The notes below the pieces were generated by a model. The model searched no databases and was not told the DNA's origin. It saw nothing but the letters and a program-made list of their open reading frames with translations. DNA of 64,000 nucleotides from NCBI GenBank assembly GCA_000306725.1, contig CP003083.1:2964042-3028041 (forward strand). Reading direction: 5' to 3'. This stretch comes from Methanolobus psychrophilus R15. Its GTDB lineage: Archaea > Halobacteriota > Methanosarcinia > Methanosarcinales > Methanosarcinaceae. A program made the translations under genes and the position numbers. Below, in pieces: positions 18,671-26,104 of this stretch. Positions within the stretch are counted from its first letter, which is position 1. Each line of letters begins with the position of its first letter.

Positions 18671-20161
18671 ACAGAAAATACGCCCTCTCTCCCGGTAAAA
18701 GAGCATCTGTTAAAATTCGAGCCCAGTACTCATGGTGGATTGATACGTAAAAACTCCCAGAAATACGCAATTCCGGAGAGCGAGATCCTTGATGCGAGCG
18801 CAAGCCTGAATCCCTTTGGGACTCCCTTTGAGTATCCCTATACAGGCCTGGTGCTTCGTACGTTACTTGACAGGGGGCTTCAGAAAATGGAGCAGTACCC
18901 CGACAACCGCTATCTGGAATTCAAGGAGGCTGCGGCAAAGTTCACAGGCATGGGCATCCGGCCTGAGAACATAATCCCCGGCAATGGTTCTACCGAGATA
19001 ATCCGGCTTGTCGCGGAATGCGTTGTAGGAAAAGGCGACATCGTACTGATCCCGCAGCCGACCTTCAGCGAGTACGAAGTCCAGTGCAGGGTGCTTGGTG
19101 CGACTATAAAGTACATCCGCCAGGAAGACCTTCCGGATATTAGTGGTGATGTCCTTGAAGAAGCAAAGATGATCTTTGTGTGTAATCCTAACAATCCCAC
19201 AGGAAAACTCCTTAACCGCGAGCAGGTAAGAGAACTTGCTCAAAAATGCGCCCGTCACCACACTATTCTTTTCCTCGATGAGGCTTTCATAGAACTTGCC
19301 GACCCATCACAGGGTGCCGCAGATATGGTCGAAGGTAATGAGTATTTTTTCATACAGCGCTCCCTCACAAAGGCTTTCGCTATCCCGGGTATCAGGATGG
19401 GTTTTGGTATCGCATCCAGCAGGTTTGCAAAGGTGCTTGATAACGCAAGGCTTTCCTGGAACCTGGGCTGCATAGCTGATACTGTTTCAACGGCTCTGCT
19501 CAATATGGAAGGCGGGATAAACAGCAAATATCTGAAGGATTCCAGGGATTTCATTAAGGCCGAAAGGGAATACCTTATGGAAAAACTGGATCGCCGTGGG
19601 TTCAAGCCAATCGAGAGCACAGTAAATTACATTTATGTGGATATCTCCGAATTTTCCATGGATTCTACCGAACTGACAGAGCGTATGGCTGCACATGGTG
19701 TGCTCATCCGGGATTGCAGCTCATTTCAGGAGTCGGGCAAAGACCACATCAGGGTCGCTGTCAGGACCAGGGAGGAGAACAAGCGCATAGTGGACACTGT
19801 AAGGCAGGTGATATCGGAATGGGGAAGTGAGCAGGCAGAATCCATGCTTCACGATAACCTTGCAAAAGCCGCGACCTGTGGAAGGCTTGGCAGCAATCTG
19901 AGCTGTGATTATTATCCCTGCCACTTCGAGGGCCAGGACTGCACTTTCTGCTTCTGTCCATTCTACCCGTGTAATGATGAGCGCACCGGTGGCCAGTGGA
20001 TAGAGAGCTCAGGAGGCGGGAAGGTATGGAGCTGCCTCTATTGTGAAATGGTCCACAGACCCGAAGTGGTCGATGATATGCTTTCTGTCCTGACAAAGGA
20101 AGGTTGCAATAAGGAAAGCGTAAAGGAAGCCTGGAAAAAAGCCATGGAGATCCGTTTATGA
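18668..20161 (+). CDS. cobD: L-threonine-O-3-phosphate decarboxylase with Cys-rich C-terminal domain
   Basis: 497 residues. The N-terminal ~385 residues are a fold-type I PLP enzyme of the HisC/CobD group with NPNNPTG, DEAFIEL, the PLP lysine K235 (SLTKAFAIPGIRMGFG) and the C-terminal substrate Arg region (IRVAVRTREE). The tail (about 410-475) carries eight or more Cys (YYPCHF, DCTFCFCPFYPC, WSCLYC), a putative metal site. It makes (R)-1-aminopropan-2-ol O-phosphate for the nucleotide loop of cobamides. The homologue from Methanosarcina mazei (MM2060) is reported to be also an L-Thr kinase. Its stop overlaps the cbiB start (ATGA). The longer frame to 18563 overlaps the upstream gene and is not favoured. 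Confidence 0.9.
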   Translation: MTENTPSLPVKEHLLKFEPSTHGGLIRKNSQKYAIPESEILDASASLNPFGTPFEYPYTGLVLRTLLDRGLQKMEQYPDNRYLEFKEAAAKFTGMGIRPENIIPGNGSTEIIRLVAECVVGKGDIVLIPQPTFSEYEVQCRVLGATIKYIRQEDLPDISGDVLEEAKMIFVCNPNNPTGKLLNREQVRELAQKCARHHTILFLDEAFIELADPSQGAADMVEGNEYFFIQRSLTKAFAIPGIRMGFGIASSRFAKVLDNARLSWNLGCIADTVSTALLNMEGGINSKYLKDSRDFIKAEREYLMEKLDRRGFKPIESTVNYIYVDISEFSMDSTELTERMAAHGVLIRDCSSFQESGKDHIRVAVRTREENKRIVDTVRQVISEWGSEQAESMLHDNLAKAATCGRLGSNLSCDYYPCHFEGQDCTFCFCPFYPCNDERTGGQWIESSGGGKVWSCLYCEMVHRPEVVDDMLSVLTKEGCNKESVKEAWKKAMEIRL

Positions 20162-21144
20162 TCATGCCTGTGATGCCGGGGGCAGAGGATCTCATAATCA
20201 TCCTTTTCCTGGCCTATGCCTATGATCTTATGCTCAACGAGCCTCCTTCTGCCGTTCATCCCGTGGTCTGGATTGGGAAGCTCATTTCCAGGCTTAAGGA
20301 TGCAGCTCCTGCAAAGCACAGGAAACTGTACGGCATATTCCTTGCTCTGGTCACTATTGGCTTTGCATCTGCCCTGGCATATGCAGTGATGCTTGTCCTG
20401 AGCGTCGAATCAATACCGCGGGTCCTGCGTTTGCTGGTGGCTGCGTATTTCCTTAAGGCGACCTTTGCTGTCAGGTGCCTGTTCGAGGCAGGCAACAAGG
20501 TACGCAGCAGGCTTGAGGCAGGTAAGCTTGATGAAGCACGCCGGGAAGTATCCATGTATGTTAGCAGGGACACCTCCCGGCTGGATGAGAACCATGTGTC
20601 TTCCGCTATAATCGAGACAAGCTCCGAGAACTATGTGGATGGGATACTAAGCCCTCTGATGTTCTATTCGTTCTTCGGTCCATTCGGACTTGTCGCTGCT
20701 TACGTCTTCAAGGCTGCCAGCACCCTGGACTCCATGGTCGGTTACAAGAACGAAAAGTACCTGAAGCTGGGCTGGTTCTCTGCAAGGACTGATGACGTGT
20801 TCAACTGGATACCTGCACGCATCTCGGTCATTTTCATCTGTATAGCGGCTGTGGTCGTGAACTTGTTTTCAGGAAACAGGAAAAAGCTGAGTGCATCGGA
20901 TGCACTCAAACTCGGGCTGGCAGAGGGACTGATGACCCCTTCCCCGAATTCCGGGTTTCCCATGGCTTCCACAGCAGGCGCTCTCAGGGTGAAGCTTGAG
21001 AAACCGAACACCTATCTTCTGGGGGGACGATATAAGTCGTATCCCGTGGCAGAGGATATATGGCTTACCTCAAGGCTTATACTGACCGCTTCGTTTATGG
21101 CGGTTGGCGCATCTGCATTGATGATCTATTTTATCCTTGGATGA
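20158..21144 (+). CDS. cbiB: Adenosylcobinamide-phosphate synthase
   Basis: 328 residues, polytopic membrane protein of the CbiB/CobD-Pseudomonas family. Visible marks are the N-terminal DLMLNEPPSAVHPVVWIGK, the SRDTSRLDENHVSSAIIET cytosolic stretch, SENYVDGILSPLMFY, the STLDSMVGYKNEKY segment and the late TPSPNSGFPMASTAGAL. It joins aminopropanol phosphate to adenosylcobyric acid in the membrane. Its ATG overlaps the cobD stop by four bases, implying translational coupling with the enzyme that makes its substrate. Immediately followed by cobZ. Confidence 0.95.
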   Translation: MIMPVMPGAEDLIIILFLAYAYDLMLNEPPSAVHPVVWIGKLISRLKDAAPAKHRKLYGIFLALVTIGFASALAYAVMLVLSVESIPRVLRLLVAAYFLKATFAVRCLFEAGNKVRSRLEAGKLDEARREVSMYVSRDTSRLDENHVSSAIIETSSENYVDGILSPLMFYSFFGPFGLVAAYVFKAASTLDSMVGYKNEKYLKLGWFSARTDDVFNWIPARISVIFICIAAVVVNLFSGNRKKLSASDALKLGLAEGLMTPSPNSGFPMASTAGALRVKLEKPNTYLLGGRYKSYPVAEDIWLTSRLILTASFMAVGASALMIYFILG

Positions 21145-21167
21145 GTTGGCAGGTACATAAATAACAA

Positions 21168-21782
21168 ATGATAAAAGTGATGGCAATGAAATTATCGGAC
21201 ATAGAATCAAAGAACCTCAAGGAAGGACAGCCTGAGGAACTGGAAGGCGATATCACCCATGATATCATTGATATACTCAGGGATGAGGGTATTACCGTTG
21301 AGATGCTTGTTGATACTGCGCTGGCACTGTATGCTCCGCATCCGGGTATCGAGACCAGGGAGCTTGCTGAGGAAAGGTTCCTGGAAGAATTGCACATAGC
21401 CCTTTCAGACCCAAACCTTTGCATGCTTGTCTATGCAGGCGTATTGCTCGAAAAGGAAGGCGTTGCAGGCACTCTTCCGAATATAAGCAAGAGTTCCTAC
21501 GAAAAAGACCTGACATTCCTGATAGTTGACGAGGTCATAGGGATGAGTATTGCCAAGTACATAAGTGGTGATAAGGGCATATTCGAATTTGTACGTTTTG
21601 ACAAGCAGAAACCTGGTATCCTTGCGGATCTCGGCCCTTTCATGGATGATGTGATAGGAGGGCTCATTGGTGGTGTATCTGCCAGCATGTATACACGAAG
21701 CATGGCCGAAGCCGCCAGAAAGGATGCGGCTGAGAAAAAGAAGAGGCATGACAGCAACCCGGGTGGTGTGATCGCAGGATGA
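21168..21782 (+). CDS. cobZ: Alpha-ribazole-5'-phosphate phosphatase, archaeal type
   Basis: 204 residues. The C-terminal ~100 residues resemble phosphatidylglycerophosphatase A (FLIVDEVIGMSIAKYI and LADLGPFMDDVIGGLIGG), and the N-terminal half is a helical extension. This is the layout of CobZ, the archaeal non-orthologous replacement of CobC first shown in Methanosarcina mazei, which removes phosphate in nucleotide-loop assembly. Alternative starts at 21180 or 21186 are possible. Its stop overlaps the cobS start (ATGA). Confidence 0.88.
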   Translation: MIKVMAMKLSDIESKNLKEGQPEELEGDITHDIIDILRDEGITVEMLVDTALALYAPHPGIETRELAEERFLEELHIALSDPNLCMLVYAGVLLEKEGVAGTLPNISKSSYEKDLTFLIVDEVIGMSIAKYISGDKGIFEFVRFDKQKPGILADLGPFMDDVIGGLIGGVSASMYTRSMAEAARKDAAEKKKRHDSNPGGVIAG

Positions 21783-22591
21783 ACAACTTCTTACTGGCTG
21801 TACGCTCCAGTTTTGGTTTCCTTTCCACCATCCCTGTCGGGATAACGATGGAAGGGCTTGACGAGTTCTTCAAGAGGACCTATCTACACATACTTGTAGG
21901 TATTGTGCTTGGTCTTATCATAGGTGCAGTGGCCTTTGGTCTGCAGTCTTTCCTCTCTCCCCAGTTGAGCGCTGTTTTCATTATAGTGTTTGTCTATTAT
22001 ATGACGGGACTTAACCACCTTGATGGCATTGCCGACATGGGGGATGGTCTGACAGCCCACGGTTCCCGCGAGAAGAAACTCAAGGCGCTCAAGGACATGT
22101 CTCTTGGGATTGGAGGAGTGGCCTTTACAGCTCTTGCACTCCTGGCATTCTATGCTGCCATCATATCTCTTCTTACGGGTGAATTCCTGCTCCCTGAAGG
22201 CGTGAGCACTGCAGCGATCATCTTTCTTTCCCTGTTCGTTGCCGAGGTCAGTGCCATGCAGTGCATGCTTACGATTGCAGCATTCGGGAAGTCCATACAT
22301 GAAGGTCTTGGTTCCATCCTGGTAAAGAGCACCACTCTTCCAAAGTACCTGACAGGGTTTGCCATGGGTATTGTTGCCTGCACGCTGGCTTTCTGGTACA
22401 TAGGTCTCCCTCTGGTCGGACCCATAGCTTTTGTTGCATCCATTGCATCAGCCATGGTGCTTATCAATATCAGCAACAGGCACTTTGGTGGTGTCAATGG
22501 CGATATCATCGGTGCTTCCAACGAGGTTGGCAGGACCATTGCGCTGGTAGCCATCTTCCTTGCGCTTAAATACGGTTTTGGAGGTGTCTGA
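21779..22591 (+). CDS. cobS: Adenosylcobinamide-GDP ribazoletransferase (cobalamin synthase)
   Basis: 270 residues, hydrophobic with about six or seven membrane helices. The CobS signature is seen at NHLDGIADMGDGLTAHGSRE (Asp-rich active site), followed by KDMSLGIGG, and near the end NRHFGGVNGDIIGASNEVGR. The enzyme couples adenosylcobinamide-GDP with alpha-ribazole (phosphate) at the membrane. ATGA overlap with cobZ and a single base before cobY show tight coupling within the operon. Confidence 0.95.
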   Translation: MNNFLLAVRSSFGFLSTIPVGITMEGLDEFFKRTYLHILVGIVLGLIIGAVAFGLQSFLSPQLSAVFIIVFVYYMTGLNHLDGIADMGDGLTAHGSREKKLKALKDMSLGIGGVAFTALALLAFYAAIISLLTGEFLLPEGVSTAAIIFLSLFVAEVSAMQCMLTIAAFGKSIHEGLGSILVKSTTLPKYLTGFAMGIVACTLAFWYIGLPLVGPIAFVASIASAMVLINISNRHFGGVNGDIIGASNEVGRTIALVAIFLALKYGFGGV

Positions 22592-22592
22592 T

Positions 22593-23216
22593 ATGGATGC
22601 CATAATCATGGCCGGAGGATTCGGGAGCAGGCTCGGGATGGGTGAAAAGCCAACTGTAGAACTGCTTGGCAGGCCTCTCATCTCCTATGTCATCGATGCC
22701 CTGGAGAGAACGCCAGAAGTCGGGAAGATCCATGTTGCCGTCTCGCCTGCAACGCCTAACACTGGCAGTGTCATCCTTAACCGCTACAATGGCAGGGTGG
22801 GAGTTATAAACACAGGCGGTGGCAACTATGTGGCAGATATGGTCTATGCGGTCCGGGATGCAGGCATAACAGAACCTGTGCTGATCATGATGTCGGACAT
22901 ACCCCTGCTTGATCCGGAGATAATCGGGCATATCATCAGAAAATATGAGACTTGCGGAACGCCTGCGATGTCCGTGTTCTCTCCCATATGGGTGTGCAAA
23001 GGGCTCGGTATCAGGCCGGATACGGTCTTTAACTGGGAAGGCAAGCTTATAGTTCCTGCCGGGGTAAATATCCTGGACGGGAAAGATGTCGAACGCGAGC
23101 AGGCCTATGTCAGCCTTGTGCTGGAAAACGTCGAGCTGGCTCTGAATGTTAATACTGCAGCCGACCTTGAGAAGTGCAAAGAGGTACTGCTGGAAAAAAT
23201 AGCCGGGAAAGAGTAG
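22593..23216 (+). CDS. cobY: GTP:adenosylcobinamide-phosphate guanylyltransferase, archaeal type
   Basis: 207 residues from the ATG at 22593, one base after the cobS stop. The longer open frame only overlaps cobS. Nucleotidyltransferase fold with the loop MDAIIMAGGFGSRLGMGEKP and the metal-binding MMSDIPLLDP. CobY is the archaeal replacement of CobU and transfers GMP to adenosylcobinamide phosphate; it lacks a kinase activity. Last recognisable gene of the cob operon. Confidence 0.93.
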   Translation: MDAIIMAGGFGSRLGMGEKPTVELLGRPLISYVIDALERTPEVGKIHVAVSPATPNTGSVILNRYNGRVGVINTGGGNYVADMVYAVRDAGITEPVLIMMSDIPLLDPEIIGHIIRKYETCGTPAMSVFSPIWVCKGLGIRPDTVFNWEGKLIVPAGVNILDGKDVEREQAYVSLVLENVELALNVNTAADLEKCKEVLLEKIAGKE

Positions 23217-23292
23217 TACCGGACCGGGATGATCTATTGTCGGCCGGATTAGTTCAAAAGGATGTGTTCATATCGATCGCCATATTACTATA

Positions 23293-23637
23293 ATGAACCG
23301 GAGTTATTCTCTGGAAACTCTGATGCTGATCACCGGCAAGCTTAGCCCTGAAACTTCCGTTGAGGTTATCCCTGAGGAGTCACTGATGCTATGTGAAGTG
23401 ATAGAGCATCCTCAAAAACTGCCTTTTTACATTGAGGCCTTCTACAACATGGATATCAAAGAGGTGGATGCTTTTCGTTTTGCGCTCATGAGGATCCAGA
23501 TAGATTCCGACCTGCGGATGAACGAAGACATACAGAAGCATCAGCACCGCAGGTATGTTGCGCGCACCATTGAGAAGTTGCTGTTCTCTGATATCCTTCT
23601 TGAACAGGTTCAGGGCGTTGTGCTTGAAGGCGAGTGA
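23293..23637 (+). CDS. Uncharacterised small protein
   Basis: 114 residues, soluble, acidic, mainly helical. No recognised domain or motif. It follows cobY by 76 bases on the same strand and has an ATG at 23293. It might be the distal gene of the cob transcript or an independent unit. I cannot propose a function. Confidence 0.65.
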   Translation: MNRSYSLETLMLITGKLSPETSVEVIPEESLMLCEVIEHPQKLPFYIEAFYNMDIKEVDAFRFALMRIQIDSDLRMNEDIQKHQHRRYVARTIEKLLFSDILLEQVQGVVLEGE

Positions 23638-23792
23638 TGCCCTGCTTATCGGAAGCCCCTGCAAAGGGTGCAGCGCATACAAATAGATATATGGACCGGT
23701 CCTGTCTTCAGGACCTCAATTCCAATTGATTTATACCCTGTTAATCAAATGTCTATTATCAGATTTGTATCCAGATTATTTTTTTCTAAAGG

Positions 23793-24410
23793 ATGCCTGT
23801 CTGGGTGCAGGATCAATGCGTTGTGGTGTCAGTGGTCGATCAGTTTGTCAGGAAGGTATGTACAGGCAAAAGACAGTCATTAAAAGCCTCAAGGCTGGCT
23901 TTTGGCAGCCTGATGACTAAAAAATGGAGAACGGTCGCAGACCCTGACATAATCAGAATAAACAATGATCTGATGGCTGATGTCCTGAGAATCTATCATG
24001 AGAACTTCACCGGGATAAACGACCGGATGTTCATGATGTACTGCCGTTTTTTTAACGAAACATGCTATGTATTTCTTGACCGGGGCAAGGTTGTGGGGTA
24101 CTGCATCTTTTTCGTGAGACCTGTATTCTCCTATTCGCACATCTACAAAACCGCCACACTTTATTCTTTGGCAGTTGACAGTGATCACAGGGGATATGGT
24201 ATAGGTAAAAGACTGCTTCAGAAAGGTATCCGCGAAATGAAGCTCAATTCCGTCAGCTGCATCTCTCTCTATGTGGCCACCGAGAATATGCCAGCCATCA
24301 GCCTTTACAAAAAGGCGGGTTTCCGTATCCTCGGGGAGCTTGAGGATGTCTGCGGCCCGGGACTCAAATGCTACGAGATGGATTTGGGGCTAGGGCATGA
24401 TTCCCCTTGA
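23793..24410 (+). CDS. GNAT-family N-acetyltransferase, paralogue of 4594-5205
   Basis: 205 residues with a RimI-type domain: acetyl-CoA loop DHRGYGIGKRLLQKG at about 142-156 and MPAISLYKKAGFRI near the end. It aligns with the protein at 4594-5205 from the KRQS segment onwards. The shared EMKLNS and KTATLYS(F/L)(A/T)VD stretches make this a clear paralogue. The homology upstream of the domain supports a start near 23793 rather than the internal Met of GSLMTKKW. A TATA-like TTTATA lies near 23730. Substrate unknown. Confidence 0.78.
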   Translation: MPVWVQDQCVVVSVVDQFVRKVCTGKRQSLKASRLAFGSLMTKKWRTVADPDIIRINNDLMADVLRIYHENFTGINDRMFMMYCRFFNETCYVFLDRGKVVGYCIFFVRPVFSYSHIYKTATLYSLAVDSDHRGYGIGKRLLQKGIREMKLNSVSCISLYVATENMPAISLYKKAGFRILGELEDVCGPGLKCYEMDLGLGHDSP

Positions 24411-24589
24411 GTGGTTCTCTTCTTTTGGCAGGGTGCAGTATTTCCTCAAGATTGGGTTTTATCTTCGGATGAGGATTTCTATAGAGCCGAAAAATGTATA
24501 TTATAAGTTTAGCACATTATTGCTAATAAGGAAGGGTTTACGTTATTGACAAGAGTTTCACTTCCTTAAGGAGGCAGGAGATCAGAAAA

Positions 24590-24846
24590 TAAGCCATGGT
24601 ATGATACTATTCTCTTCAATCCTGATTCTGGTTCTAATGATGATGGCTTTCCTATTCTGACCTTGAAAGGTTCGCTGAATCGCCGGTTAAATGTCTTCGT
24701 GGGCGCGGTCTTTGCTGTCCTGTGTAATTGAAGCTATATGGTCTGCATACTGGGGTGGAGCACTAATGACGCTTTCAGCTGCTATAGCTTTGGCATTAAT
24801 TAATTGTATGATGCATGGAAGCACCTTAGAGTATCGTAATCAATAA
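24590..24846 (+). pseudogene. Remnant of a small integral membrane protein (possibly DUF6326-like)
   Basis: Three reading-frame pieces together read like one broken membrane protein. They are a hydrophobic helix at 24601-24660, then in another frame TLKGSLNRRLNVFVGAV (about 24663-24713), then a third hydrophobic piece in the frame of the ATG at 24691 to the stop at 24844. The order helix, basic loop with N-R, helix reminds me of DUF6326 proteins, but this is from memory of the pattern only. Frameshifts make a functional product unlikely. Confidence 0.35.
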
Positions 24847-24914
24847 AGTGTTGACTCCGTTTTGACCTACTTTTCGATACTAACTCTAATAAAATCTCTT
24901 GGTGAGCTCAGTTC

Positions 24915-25304
24915 TCAGCCCACTGCTTTTTTCACAAGTGCTGCAATCATTGCCTCTTCTGTAGCCGTTAACTCCTTCAGCGCAAAGGAGGTCGGCCACA
25001 GGTTGCCGTCGTCGAGGTTCGCATCCTCGTCGAAGCCAAAGGTCATATATCTCTCGTCCTTCGTGCCGCGGAAGAAGCAGACGACCTTGCCGTCCCTGGC
25101 ATACGCGGGCATCCCGTACCAGGTTTTCGGCGAGAGGGATGGCGCACTGGCTTTGATGATTGCATGGAGCCGCTCGCCCATGGCGCTATATGGTTCCGGC
25201 ATCTCGGCAATCTTCGCGAGCACGGCACTTTCCCCGTCCGTTTTGTCCGCGTGCGGGCCGAGCTTGTGTTGACTGTGAGTTGATTTCCTTGTTGTTTCTT
25301 TCAT
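24915..25304 (-). CDS. DUF1801 domain protein
   Basis: 129 residues with a DUF1801 (YdhG-like) domain. Visible marks are the helix [20 protein letters not shown], a [15 protein letters not shown] strand pair and an [14 protein letters not shown] turn, ending in a helix with [12 protein letters not shown]. The fold is related to frataxin-like iron chaperones but the function is not established. The gene is clearly GC-richer than its AT-rich surroundings and sits between a broken membrane gene and an IS remnant. This fits recent transfer, probably from bacteria. Confidence 0.82.
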   Translation of the reverse strand: MKETTRKSTHSQHKLGPHADKTDGESAVLAKIAEMPEPYSAMGERLHAIIKASAPSLSPKTWYGMPAYARDGKVVCFFRGTKDERYMTFGFDEDANLDDGNLWPTSFALKELTATEEAMIAALVKKAVG

Positions 25305-25362
25305 AAGTTGCTATTGATTGTTAATGTTTAATATACGCTTTGATATTAATAATACAAATTAC

Positions 25363-26104
25363 GGCTCTGTAGAAAACCTATTTCCTGCTGAAAACTACTT
25401 GGTATTTTAAAAAGGATAAAACCCCAAAGTGTTAGTTGCCTACGAAAACACAAAGGGGATGATTAGTGTTTTGTTCCATATCTTTGATCTGGAACTCCCA
25501 TTGAATCTCTGATTTAATGGCATGCCTAACAAGGAACTCATCTTAAAACTATAAACACCATCTCTTATACTTGTATTATGAGGATGTTAATGGAATTCAG
25601 AGAACTCCTGATGAACAATGGAAGTTCATTAGACCACATTTACCACCACAACCTATTGTCGGTAGAAAGAGAGCTGAGAACTTCATTTATCAGCTGTATT
25701 CTCTTTGTCCTTATAACTGGTTGTAGGTGGGGAGATATGCCGCAATGTTATGGTTCCTGTGTAACTGCATGGAGAAGGCTAAAAAGGTGGTCAGAAGAAG
25801 GAATCTGGGACGAGATAATGGAATCCCTTCGGAATTCCGCTTACAATGATGCTAAGTTCTCTATGGACATTGTATGTGTTGATAGTACTTTTGTCGAAAC
25901 TAAAAAAGGGAGAAGATACCGCATACAACGGTCATAAGAGGAGGAATGGAATAAAGATCCATGCCTGTGTAAGCTGTGAAGGATTTCCTTTGACCATTCA
26001 AGTATCTAATGGAGCAGAGCATGATAGGAAACATTTCATTGAAGTTATGGAAGATATCAGGGTCAAGACTAGCAGACAAGGCTATTATTCAATACGAAGG
26101 AATT
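25363..26104 (+). mobile_element. Decayed IS5-type insertion sequence
   Basis: The left end is GGCTCTGTAGAAA at 25363-25375, the same end sequence that bounds the unit at 61841-63287. The transposase region follows, frameshifted. The right end is missing: homology stops at about 26100 against the 3' end of the antiporter gene, so the element was truncated there. Confidence 0.65.
25575..26104 (+). pseudogene. IS5-family transposase, frameshifted and truncated
   Basis: At least two frameshifts. The N-terminal DEQWKFIRPHLPPQP segment (about 25605-25655) is in one frame, LITGCRWGDMP ... AWRRLKRWSEEGIWD and the first Asp region VCVDSTFVE in the next (to about 25915), and NGHKRRNGIKIH ... NGAEHD in a third. 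The last recognisable residues are the ...YYSIRR stretch near 26090. The C-terminal catalytic Glu region is absent. Not functional. Confidence 0.8.
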
